From: JAAYED01 sp040772225
GTDB lineage: Bacteria; Chloroflexota; Anaerolineae; UBA1429
Assembly: GCA_040772225.1 (NCBI GenBank)
Contig: JAXGYO010000002.1
Span: 372,001-436,000 of the forward strand
DNA: 64,000 nt
Direction: 5' to 3'
A program made the position numbers and the translations under genes. Each line of letters opens with the position of its first letter. Positions within the stretch are counted from its first letter, which is position 1. This document shows positions 34,200-42,080 of this stretch, piece by piece. The notes below the pieces were generated by a model, which worked only from the letters and a program-made list of their open reading frames with translations, searched no databases and had not been told where the DNA came from.

Positions 34200-35112
34200 C
34201 TTTATCGCGTTGGAACATGTCAAACCGGCGGAGCTGCAGGGTCTGCTGGACCTGGCGATTGCCCTCAAGGCCGACTGGAAGGCCGGACACCGTGATCCGC
34301 TCCTTCCGGGCTGCACACTGGCCATGGTATTTCAAAAGCCCTCGCTGCGCACGCGCACGTCGTTCGACATTGGCATGTACCAACTCGGAGGTCACGCGGT
34401 CTATCTATCCCCGGATGAGATTCAGCTGGGGCACCGAGAGAGCATCGCCGACGCAGCGCGTGTTCTCAGTCGTTACTCGGACGCCATCATGGCACGCGTT
34501 TTTGCCCATTCCGACGTCGTCGACCTGGCACGGTATGCCAGCGTGCCTGTGATCAACGGCCTCTCCGATTACGATCACCCCTGCCAGGGCGTCGCCGATC
34601 TGCTGACAATCCTCGAAAAGCTCGGCCAGCTCAAGGAGGTGCACCTCACATACCTCGGCGATGGCAACAATGTGCTGCACTCACTCATGATCGGAGGGGC
34701 AATGCTGGGCATGCACGTGACAGCTGCCACTCCCGCTGGCTATGGGCCTTTGCCCAGCGTCGTTCAGATCGCCACCGCTCTTGCACAGGATTCCGGCGGC
34801 AGCATCCGCCTCATAGCAAATCCCGTGGAAGCAGTTGCCCAGGCCGATGTGCTGTATACTGATACCTGGACCAGTATGGGCCAGGAGGATGAGGCTGCCA
34901 TGCGCCGGCAGGTATTTCCGCCGTACCAGATCAATGAAGAGCTTCTGTCTCAGGCGCCCGCGGTGCAGGGCATATTGCACTGTCTGCCAGCGCACCGGGG
35001 AGAGGAGATCACGGACGCCGTAGCGGACGGTGAGTGCTCGTGGCTCTTTGATCAGGCAGAGAACCGGCTGCACGGTCAGAAGGCTATCCTGGTGCACCTA
35101 CTGAAGGAGTGA
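34189..35112 (+). CDS. argF: Ornithine carbamoyltransferase
   Basis: The 307-residue enzyme makes citrulline from ornithine and carbamoyl phosphate. The carbamoyl-phosphate loop reads PSLRTRTS (the usual STRTR with Leu). DHPCQ and HCLPAHRGEEI are the ornithine-site signatures, and YTDTWTSMGQE is typical too. The ATG at 34189 follows AGAGGAAAG; an ATG at 34174 would also overlap the methyltransferase. Other arginine genes are not in the window, so argF is isolated inside a cdaA-der operon. Confidence 0.94.
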   Translation: MKRDFIALEHVKPAELQGLLDLAIALKADWKAGHRDPLLPGCTLAMVFQKPSLRTRTSFDIGMYQLGGHAVYLSPDEIQLGHRESIADAARVLSRYSDAIMARVFAHSDVVDLARYASVPVINGLSDYDHPCQGVADLLTILEKLGQLKEVHLTYLGDGNNVLHSLMIGGAMLGMHVTAATPAGYGPLPSVVQIATALAQDSGGSIRLIANPVEAVAQADVLYTDTWTSMGQEDEAAMRRQVFPPYQINEELLSQAPAVQGILHCLPAHRGEEITDAVADGECSWLFDQAENRLHGQKAILVHLLKE

Positions 35113-35115
35113 TCC

Positions 35116-35967
35116 GTGGCCAACGTTCTGTGGCTGCTATCCAAGCTGGACGCCCGCAATCTGATCGATATTCTGCTTGTCGCCAGCATCATCTACGGCA
35201 TACTCGTGATGGTGCAGGGCACGCAGGCTGTTCAGCTCTTGCGCGGCATCATTCTGCTTGCGCTGGCGGTGTCTCTGTTCGGCAGTATTGCGGACCTGAC
35301 GGCCTTCAATTGGCTGCTTCGGAGCACAGGACAGGCGCTCCTGGTCGTCGTGGCCATCGTTCTACAGCCGGAACTGCGACGCGCACTGGACCGACTGGGC
35401 CGCGCCGGCGGTATCTCACTATGGACGGGCGGGCGCGAGATTCAGATCGATCGTGTAATCAGCGAGATCGCCTCAGCCTGCCGGCGGCTCTCGGAACGAA
35501 AACATGGCGCCCTGATCGTCATCGAGCGCGATACCGGTCTGCAGGACTATGTCGATACGGGCGTGCCCATTGACGCGGCAGTCGCCGACCAACTCCTCCA
35601 GACGATCTTTTTCCCGAATACGGCGCTCCACGATGGAGCAGTCGTGATCCGTGGAGACCGCATCGTGGCCGCCAGCTGCGTGCTACCCCTTGCCGAGACG
35701 ATCGTCTCGGACTCGCATCTTGGAACACGTCACCGCGCGGCAGTCGGGATCACGGAGCAGACGGACGCGATCGCTGTGGTCGTCTCTGAGGAGACTGGCA
35801 TCATCTCCATGACGCGCAACGGCCGTATCGTGCGGCACCTGGATGAACGTCGGCTAACAACGCTGCTTCGTGCGCTGCTCAAACCCCAGCGAGACGGGGC
35901 AGGCCTTCTAAATCGCGCCGTGCCTGGCAGACAGAGCTCCAAAGACGATCGGACCGAGGCCGAATGA
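35116..35967 (+). CDS. cdaA: Diadenylate cyclase CdaA
   Basis: The 283-residue enzyme makes cyclic di-AMP. Three N-terminal spans (about residues 12-90) are followed by a DAC domain with the catalytic motifs DGAVVI (about residue 174) and GTRHRAAVG (about residue 204). The start is GTG at 35116, three bases after argF. It is followed by its partner cdaR, as in Firmicutes. The product typically controls potassium and osmotic balance. Confidence 0.94.
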   Translation: MANVLWLLSKLDARNLIDILLVASIIYGILVMVQGTQAVQLLRGIILLALAVSLFGSIADLTAFNWLLRSTGQALLVVVAIVLQPELRRALDRLGRAGGISLWTGGREIQIDRVISEIASACRRLSERKHGALIVIERDTGLQDYVDTGVPIDAAVADQLLQTIFFPNTALHDGAVVIRGDRIVAASCVLPLAETIVSDSHLGTRHRAAVGITEQTDAIAVVVSEETGIISMTRNGRIVRHLDERRLTTLLRALLKPQRDGAGLLNRAVPGRQSSKDDRTEAE

Positions 35968-35989
35968 GGCATGACACTGAGGTGGCGCC

Positions 35990-37285
35990 TTGAGTAAGCA
36001 GATGCTGGACCGCGTCGGCACAGCCATGCTGGCCCTTGCGCTGTCGCTCATCATCTGGGTGAATGCAGTGTACCAGATGGATCGACCGCGCGAGGATGTG
36101 TTTCCCTCCGCGATCCCCATCGAAGTGCTCGGCAAGCCGGAGGATCTGGCCGTGCAGAACGGATCCACCGAGACTGTGCAGGTACGCATTCGCGCCTTTG
36201 CATCAAGCTGGGACATGCTTACCGCAGAAGATTTCGTCGCAACGGTCGATTTTTCCGAGCTCACCACGGGCGTTCACGTAGTACCCATCAGCGTGGTGGT
36301 CTCTGATCCCACGGTCACCATCACCAGCATCCACCCGCAAGCGCTGAACGTCCGCGTAGAAAGACTGGCCACCAGCCTGCGACCGGTAGAGATCACGTTG
36401 GTGGGCCAGGATGATATCCCCCTGGGTTACCGTGCCTCTGAGCCGGTGATCAATCCCGACGAAGTGACCGTGTCGGGGCCAGCATCTGCGCTGGTAGATG
36501 TAATCAGCGTCGTGGGAGAGGTTGTGGTATCCGGACAGCGGGCCGATATTGACCGCGTCATCTCACTCAAACCAGTGGGCCAGGACGGCCAGATCGTCGA
36601 ATCGGTCGACGTCAGTCCCAGCACGGTGCGCGTGCAGGTCGCGATCGAAAAGCGCGAAGACTATCGTGAGGTAGCGGTGCGGGTGCGGACGGCAGGACAA
36701 CCTGCCCGCGGGTACTATGTCAGCAGCATCAACGTGCTGCCTTCGACAGTAACCCTTGTCGGGCCGCCAGCGGCCATTGAGGAACTGGGCAGCCTCGTAG
36801 AAACCATGGAGGCACTCGACGTCACCGGCGCAGATCGCATGCTGGCCGCGCGCATGCAACTCGATCTGCCAGAAGGTGTTTCGGTGATGGGAGCGCCCGT
36901 CGGCGAGCCCTACGAGGTGCTCGTCACTGTCGGCATCGACGCCGTCACCGGAGGGACGACCGTGGAGTTGCCGCTACGCGCGCAGCGACTCCAGGAAGGC
37001 CTGCAGGTCAGCGAGTTTGTCCCGGTGATCGATGTCATCCTCACCGGCCCGTCCGTACTTCTTGACGAGCTCCAGACGGACCGGCTGAGTGCCGTCCTGG
37101 ATCTCAACGGATTGGGACCCGGCACGCATCAGGTACGTCCAACGGTCAACATCAATACCGAAGGAGCACCGGCTTTGGCCGAGCTGCAGGTTAAAGACAT
37201 TCTGCCGCAATACGTCGAGATCACTATCACGCTGGCGCCGACACCTGAACCGACACCCAACCCGGAGCCGACCCCAAGGCCCTGA
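35990..37285 (+). CDS. cdaR: YbbR-domain protein CdaR, regulator of diadenylate cyclase
   Basis: The 431-residue protein has one N-terminal span (about 11-27) and then YbbR repeats. I can see about four units with the pattern ...VRVQVAIE...VRTAGQPARGYYVSSINVLPSTVTLVGP. The C-terminus is a Pro/Thr/Glu tail with repeated PEPTPNPEP. CdaR is an extracytoplasmic partner that modulates CdaA. The start is TTG at 35990 with GAGGTGG upstream. Confidence 0.88.
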   Translation: MSKQMLDRVGTAMLALALSLIIWVNAVYQMDRPREDVFPSAIPIEVLGKPEDLAVQNGSTETVQVRIRAFASSWDMLTAEDFVATVDFSELTTGVHVVPISVVVSDPTVTITSIHPQALNVRVERLATSLRPVEITLVGQDDIPLGYRASEPVINPDEVTVSGPASALVDVISVVGEVVVSGQRADIDRVISLKPVGQDGQIVESVDVSPSTVRVQVAIEKREDYREVAVRVRTAGQPARGYYVSSINVLPSTVTLVGPPAAIEELGSLVETMEALDVTGADRMLAARMQLDLPEGVSVMGAPVGEPYEVLVTVGIDAVTGGTTVELPLRAQRLQEGLQVSEFVPVIDVILTGPSVLLDELQTDRLSAVLDLNGLGPGTHQVRPTVNINTEGAPALAELQVKDILPQYVEITITLAPTPEPTPNPEPTPRP

Positions 37286-37302
37286 TAAAGATACGGAGAC
37301 TC

Positions 37303-38628
37303 ATGGCTGCAAAACCAGTATTGGCCCTCGTCGGCCGGCCCAATGTAGGCAAGTCTACGCTGTTTAACCGGCTCGTCGGAGGCCGGCGGGCGATCGTGGA
37401 GGATACGCCCGGAACGACACGCGACAGGCACTATGCCGACGCCGAGTGGGGAGGCAGGGTATTCTCCGTTATTGACACGGGCGGCCTCGTGCTCGAGGAC
37501 GGCGACAACATGTCTGAGCAGATTCGTCTGCAGGCCGAGATCGCCATGCAGGAAGCGGATGCAATCGTATTTCTCACCGATGTCCTGGACGGGGTCTCCC
37601 CGGCCGATTATCAGATCGCGGAGATGCTCCGTCGCACCAACAAGCCGGTTCTGCTGGTGGTCAACAAGGTAGACAGCACCAAGCGGGACATGGCGGTACT
37701 AGAATTCTACGCTCTCGGCATGGGTGATCCGCTGGCCATCTCTGCCGAGCGCGGCCTTAACACGGGCGACCTCCTGGATGCCATCGTCGCGGTACTGCCA
37801 GACATGCCGTTCCAAGAGGAGTTGCCCGACGCAGTGCATGTGGCCCTCGTCGGCCGGACCAACGTGGGCAAATCTTCGCTACTGAACCGTCTGATGGGCG
37901 AGGAGCGCGTCATCGTCACCGACATCCCGGGCACAACCCGTGACACGATTGACACCCAGTTGACGTACGATGGGCAGCCCGTCGTGCTGATCGATACGGC
38001 AGGGATACGGCGCCGCGGGCGAATTGAGCAAGGTGTGGAAAAGTACAGCGTCATTCGCTCGATGCGTGCCATCTCGCGCGCTGACGTGACTCTGCTGGTC
38101 ATCGATGCCACCGAAGGTGTGACCGCACAGGATGCACATGTCGCGGGCTATGTCCTGGAGGAACGCAAGAGCGTCGTCGTTGTCGTGAACAAGTGGGACC
38201 TGGTGGAAAAGGACACGCATACGCTTGCCGCCTATCAAAAGTACGTTCTAGATGAGCTCAAGTTCATGCCGTGGGTGCCTGTCGCCTTTGTGTCCGCACT
38301 CACCGGTCAGCGCGTGCACCGCTTGATGCCGCTGATCATGCAGGTCTACAACGAGCGGCACGCCCGGCTCAAAACCGCGCAGATCAACCAGCTCATCCGT
38401 GACGCCGTAGCGCAAAGCTCACCCCCCACAGTCGCTGGCAGAAAGCTGCGATTCTATTATGGCACCCAGGCAAGCGGCGATCCCCCGAATTTCGTGTTCT
38501 TTGTAAACGATCCCGCGCTCGTGCACTTTGGCTACCAGCGCTATCTGGAGAATCGAATCCGGGAGAGCTATCCGTTCGAGGGCACGCCCATTGAGTTGAC
38601 CTTCCGGGGCCACACAGAGCGCAACTAG
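37303..38628 (+). CDS. der: Ribosome-assembly GTPase Der (EngA)
   Basis: The 441-residue protein has two tandem GTPase domains: GRPNVGKST (9-17) with DTPGTTRD, and GRTNVGKSS with DIPGTTRDT. Each has its own NKxD motif (NKVD and NKWD). A C-terminal KH-like domain ends in RESYPFEGTPIELTFRG. Der binds the 50S subunit and is essential in most bacteria. It closes the operon, just before a strong hairpin. Confidence 0.97.
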   Translation: MAAKPVLALVGRPNVGKSTLFNRLVGGRRAIVEDTPGTTRDRHYADAEWGGRVFSVIDTGGLVLEDGDNMSEQIRLQAEIAMQEADAIVFLTDVLDGVSPADYQIAEMLRRTNKPVLLVVNKVDSTKRDMAVLEFYALGMGDPLAISAERGLNTGDLLDAIVAVLPDMPFQEELPDAVHVALVGRTNVGKSSLLNRLMGEERVIVTDIPGTTRDTIDTQLTYDGQPVVLIDTAGIRRRGRIEQGVEKYSVIRSMRAISRADVTLLVIDATEGVTAQDAHVAGYVLEERKSVVVVVNKWDLVEKDTHTLAAYQKYVLDELKFMPWVPVAFVSALTGQRVHRLMPLIMQVYNERHARLKTAQINQLIRDAVAQSSPPTVAGRKLRFYYGTQASGDPPNFVFFVNDPALVHFGYQRYLENRIRESYPFEGTPIELTFRGHTERN

Positions 38629-38633
38629 GCAAA

Positions 38634-38664
38634 GCGCCCGCCCTCCGGTGAGGAGGGCGGGCGC
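38634..38664. terminator. Bidirectional terminator between der and the GH42 gene
   Basis: A perfect 13-base stem, GCGCCCGCCCTCC, loop GGTGA and GGAGGGCGGGCGC, lies between convergent stops. A short T stretch follows only on the minus side. Confidence 0.75.
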
Positions 38665-38685
38665 AGCAGGCTCTACCAGCCTTCT

Positions 38686-40689
38686 CTAGATCTTTTCCAC
38701 GATGAGCACTTCCCTGGGGGCAAGCGCCACGCGTCCTGCCAACTCCCGACCCGTGAGCAGATCTCGGCAGGCATAGGGAAGCACTGCTGTCGCCGCCTCC
38801 ACCCCGTGGTTCAGAATAAACATGAAATCCCGCCCGTCTGTGGAGCGCTGTGTCACCTCAACGCCCTCGGACGCAGAAAGCGGCGCGTGGATCCCTTTCT
38901 CATCGCAAAGCGTCAGCAAGAGATCACGCATCAGTGCTGCATCGACGTCAGCCGCCAGGTACAGGGCCTTGCCCTCTCCGTAACGATTCTCGGTAATGAC
39001 AGGCCGGCCGGCGTAGAACTCGCTCGCATACGAGGCGCGCGCCTCTGCACCCTCCAGGTGCAGCAGGTCACACAGGACGCCAGCCGTATAGCTGCCCTGC
39101 ACGCGGCCCCACCGTTCCGCCTGTACCGTAACAGTCTGGCCTTGAAGCATGGGATCGTGCTCTTCAACCCAGATACCGAGCACCTCCCGCAATTCCCCGG
39201 GGTAGCCGTCCAGCGTAGCGAGATCGTTCTCGTCGACGATTCCCGAAAAATAGCTGACCAGCAGGGTACCGCCTTCTCGCACATAGCGGGTGAGCTGCGC
39301 CGCGACACCCGGTCGGAGCATGTATAGCATGGGGGCAATGACCAGGTCGTACTTGCTCAGATCAGCTTCGGGGCGCACCACATCCACTGCGATGTTGGCA
39401 TCCCAGAGCGCTGCATAGTGCTTCTTGCAGGTAGCGACATAGTCCAGATCCTTTGTCGGTCCCACAGAGTAGTCGATCGCCCACCAGTTTTCCCAGTCAA
39501 ACAACAGGCCCACCCGGGCATCCTGCCGTGCATCCAACAGCGTGTCCCCCAATGCATCGAGTTCCTCGCCCAGGGTCTCCACCTCCCCGAACACCCGTGT
39601 ATGCTCGTGCCCCACGTGGTCGACAATCGCCCCGTGCATCTTCTCAGGGCCGCCCCGTGCCCGGCGGAACTGGAAGAACATCACCGTGTCAGCGCCATGG
39701 GCCACGGCCTGGTAACTCCAGAGCCGCATCACCCCGGGACGGCGCAGCTGGTTGCGCGGCATCCAATTCACCTGGCTGGGTGTCTGCTCCATCAGCATAA
39801 ATGGCTGCCCGTCACGCAGACCGCGCATCAGTTCATGCTTGAAAGCTACGCTGCTGGCAGTCTCATCGGGAAATGGGTAGCTGTCCCAGGAGACCACGTC
39901 GAGATAGGGCGCCCACGCGTGATAATTGAGCGGCTTGAAATGTCCCATCAGATTGGTGGTCACGTACACGTCCGGGGTTACGGACTTGAGCACGTCGTAT
40001 TCATTGCGATAGCACGCCAGGATTGCGTCGTTCTGGAAACGGTCATAGTCAAGCAACATCGGCATGTTGTTGCGCTCGCCGTGGGTGGTGGGCGTCTCGA
40101 TCTCCTCCCAGGCAGTCAACCCGTGGCTCCAAAACGCCGTATTCCAGGCCACATTTACCGCGTCGAGGCTCCCGTAGCGCGTCTTGAGCCACTCGCGAAA
40201 GGCGTCGGCACAGAGGTCGCAGTAGCAGTGAGTGCCATATTCGTTGGCCACATGCCAGGCTACGAGGGCGGGATGATCCTTATAGCGCTCTGCAAGGCGC
40301 AATGCGAGCTCGCGCGAATAGCGGCGGTAATTAGGGCTGTTTGGGCAAAAGTTCGTCCGCCCGCCATGCTTGTGCGTGACGCCATCGATATCCGTTCGCA
40401 GTACATCTGGGAAACGGTGCGACATCCAGGCGGGCTGTGCCGCCGTCGATGTGGCGATGCAGGCATAGATATCATTGGCAGCAAGCTTGTCCAGGATGCG
40501 ATCCAGCCACTCGAAGGTATACCGATCCTCCGCCGGCTGCAGACGGGTCCAGCTGAACACGGGGAGAGTCGCAACATTCACGTGGGCGAGCTTCATCAGG
40601 CGCACATCTTCATCCCAGACCTCCTCAGGCCACTGATCCGGGTTATAGTCGGCGCCGTACCAGATCTTTTGCAGTTTCGGACTCAGCAT
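38686..40689 (-). CDS. Beta-galactosidase, glycoside hydrolase family 42
   Basis: The 667-residue enzyme has the GH42 opening YGADYNPDQWPEEVWDED. The acid/base Glu150 lies in HVANEYG and the nucleophile Glu301 in LMEQTPSQVNW. Cys115 with Cys155, Cys157 and Cys160 match the zinc-binding set of thermophilic GH42 enzymes. No signal peptide is present, so it acts in the cytoplasm on imported galactosides. AAAGG lies ten bases before the ATG at 40689. Two inverted repeats lie directly upstream. Confidence 0.93.
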   Translation of the reverse strand: MLSPKLQKIWYGADYNPDQWPEEVWDEDVRLMKLAHVNVATLPVFSWTRLQPAEDRYTFEWLDRILDKLAANDIYACIATSTAAQPAWMSHRFPDVLRTDIDGVTHKHGGRTNFCPNSPNYRRYSRELALRLAERYKDHPALVAWHVANEYGTHCYCDLCADAFREWLKTRYGSLDAVNVAWNTAFWSHGLTAWEEIETPTTHGERNNMPMLLDYDRFQNDAILACYRNEYDVLKSVTPDVYVTTNLMGHFKPLNYHAWAPYLDVVSWDSYPFPDETASSVAFKHELMRGLRDGQPFMLMEQTPSQVNWMPRNQLRRPGVMRLWSYQAVAHGADTVMFFQFRRARGGPEKMHGAIVDHVGHEHTRVFGEVETLGEELDALGDTLLDARQDARVGLLFDWENWWAIDYSVGPTKDLDYVATCKKHYAALWDANIAVDVVRPEADLSKYDLVIAPMLYMLRPGVAAQLTRYVREGGTLLVSYFSGIVDENDLATLDGYPGELREVLGIWVEEHDPMLQGQTVTVQAERWGRVQGSYTAGVLCDLLHLEGAEARASYASEFYAGRPVITENRYGEGKALYLAADVDAALMRDLLLTLCDEKGIHAPLSASEGVEVTQRSTDGRDFMFILNHGVEAATAVLPYACRDLLTGRELAGRVALAPREVLIVEKI

Positions 40690-40707
40690 GGCAGTACCTT
40701 TCTACAA

Positions 40708-40742
40708 AGGGCGTTACGCCCTATGAGATGACGATTGTCATC
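40708..40742. repeat. Two adjacent inverted repeats upstream of the GH42 gene
   Basis: AGGGCG-TTA-CGCCCT (40708-40722) is followed by GATGAC-GATT-GTCATC (40727-40742); both are perfect. They lie between the end of miaB and the start of the GH42 gene, which run in the same direction. The first could terminate miaB (TTTGTAG follows on the minus strand), and the second could be an operator. Confidence 0.55.
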
Positions 40743-40748
40743 GCCTGT

Positions 40749-42023
40749 TCAGGAGACCACTGTGCCAATCATCGACCACGGCCCCGTCCACGTTAGGCGC
40801 ACCTGAGCCAGGCGGCCTCGCCAGTCCCCGGGGTGCTCGAAAAAGACCAGCTTGTTCGTGCGCGTACGGCCGCGCCAGCGCCCGCGCTGTCTCGTCTCGA
40901 CCAGCACCTCCACGGTTTCACCCAGCAGAGCCGCGTTAATCTCGGTAGCTATCTCAGTCTGCAATCGCTCAACGATCAGCCGCCGGCGTTCCTTCTCTTC
41001 CTCTGGCACGTCGTCAGGCCAGCGTGCGGCAACTGTGCCCTGCCTCACCGAATAGGACGCCAGATGAACCTGATCAAACCGCAACTCGCGTATGAGTTCT
41101 ACCGTATTCTCGAACTCTGCCTCGGTCTCGCCACAAAAACCAACGATGACATCGGTGTTGATCGCCGCGTCGGGCACAGCGAGTCGGATGCGCGCCACAA
41201 GGTCACGATAGTGAGCCACAGTGTATCCTCGTGCCATGCGACGCAGGACCGCATCGCCTCCGGACTGCACAGGAAGCTCCCATGAAGGGCACACCCTGGG
41301 CAGCGTTGCCGCCGTATCGATGATACGCTGGCTCATCTCCCGGGGATGCGAGGTCAGAAACCGCAGTCGTTCGAGGCCCGGAATTGCGTGGACCGCGGCA
41401 AGCACGTCTGCCAGGTCAATGCCTTGATCAAGATCTGAACCGTAGGCATCCACGTTCTGGCCCAGCAAGGTGATCTCTTTGGCACCACGGGACACCAGGT
41501 CGCTAGCTTCCGTCACAATATCGATCAGAGGCCGGCTGTTCTGCGGTCCTCTGCGGTCGGTGACGATGCAATAGGTGCAGTGGTGATCGCACCCATAGCT
41601 GATCGGCACCATCTCAGTGACATGAACGGGACTGTCAACGGTGGGCGACGCCGGTGCGCCAGGCCCGATCCACCTGTCCACAAAACTCAGCACACCCGAC
41701 AGGTCCGACGGCGCGAAAAAGGCATCCACGTAGGGATACCGCAGGCGGAGATCGACCAGGTCGTCTACGAAACAACCCATTACTACCAGCGAGCGCGTCC
41801 GCTCCTGGTCACGGGCCAGGGGTTGCAGAGACGCCAGCCGGCCCACAACCTTGTCCTCCGCACTCTGGCGCACGACACAGGTGTTGAGAATCATGAGGTC
41901 AGCCTGTTCAGGTGTTCGAGAAGGCGCGAGGCCGCGCGCATCCAGTGCCTCGGCGATGCGGCGGGCATCCGCCTGATTCATCTGGCACCCGATGCTCCAG
42001 AGATAATAGCGCCTCTCACTCAT
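40749..42023 (-). CDS. miaB: tRNA-2-methylthio-N6-dimethylallyladenosine synthase
   Basis: The 424-residue enzyme adds a methylthio group to i6A37 of tRNA. The N-terminal UPF0004 domain has SIGCQMNQADARR and LNTCVVRQSAEDKV (cluster cysteines). The radical SAM motif GCDHHCTYCIV (CxxxCxxC) follows, then LGQNVDAYG, and a TRAM domain at the end. The start at 42023 is chosen from family alignment, because no strong ribosome site is visible; the frame is open to 42071. It lies 57 bases after uvrA. Confidence 0.88.
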   Translation of the reverse strand: MSERRYYLWSIGCQMNQADARRIAEALDARGLAPSRTPEQADLMILNTCVVRQSAEDKVVGRLASLQPLARDQERTRSLVVMGCFVDDLVDLRLRYPYVDAFFAPSDLSGVLSFVDRWIGPGAPASPTVDSPVHVTEMVPISYGCDHHCTYCIVTDRRGPQNSRPLIDIVTEASDLVSRGAKEITLLGQNVDAYGSDLDQGIDLADVLAAVHAIPGLERLRFLTSHPREMSQRIIDTAATLPRVCPSWELPVQSGGDAVLRRMARGYTVAHYRDLVARIRLAVPDAAINTDVIVGFCGETEAEFENTVELIRELRFDQVHLASYSVRQGTVAARWPDDVPEEEKERRRLIVERLQTEIATEINAALLGETVEVLVETRQRGRWRGRTRTNKLVFFEHPGDWRGRLAQVRLTWTGPWSMIGTVVS

Positions 42024-42080
42024 GCCTGAGCACTCGGCCCGGGGGAGAGCGTTGCGCCAACGCGACACCATCGCATGCCG

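Noticed and set aside
39418..40731. A 437-residue open frame antisense to the GH42 gene
   Set aside because: High-GC genomes often leave long antisense frames. Its codon pattern is the mirror of a clear GH42 gene and no domain is recognised.
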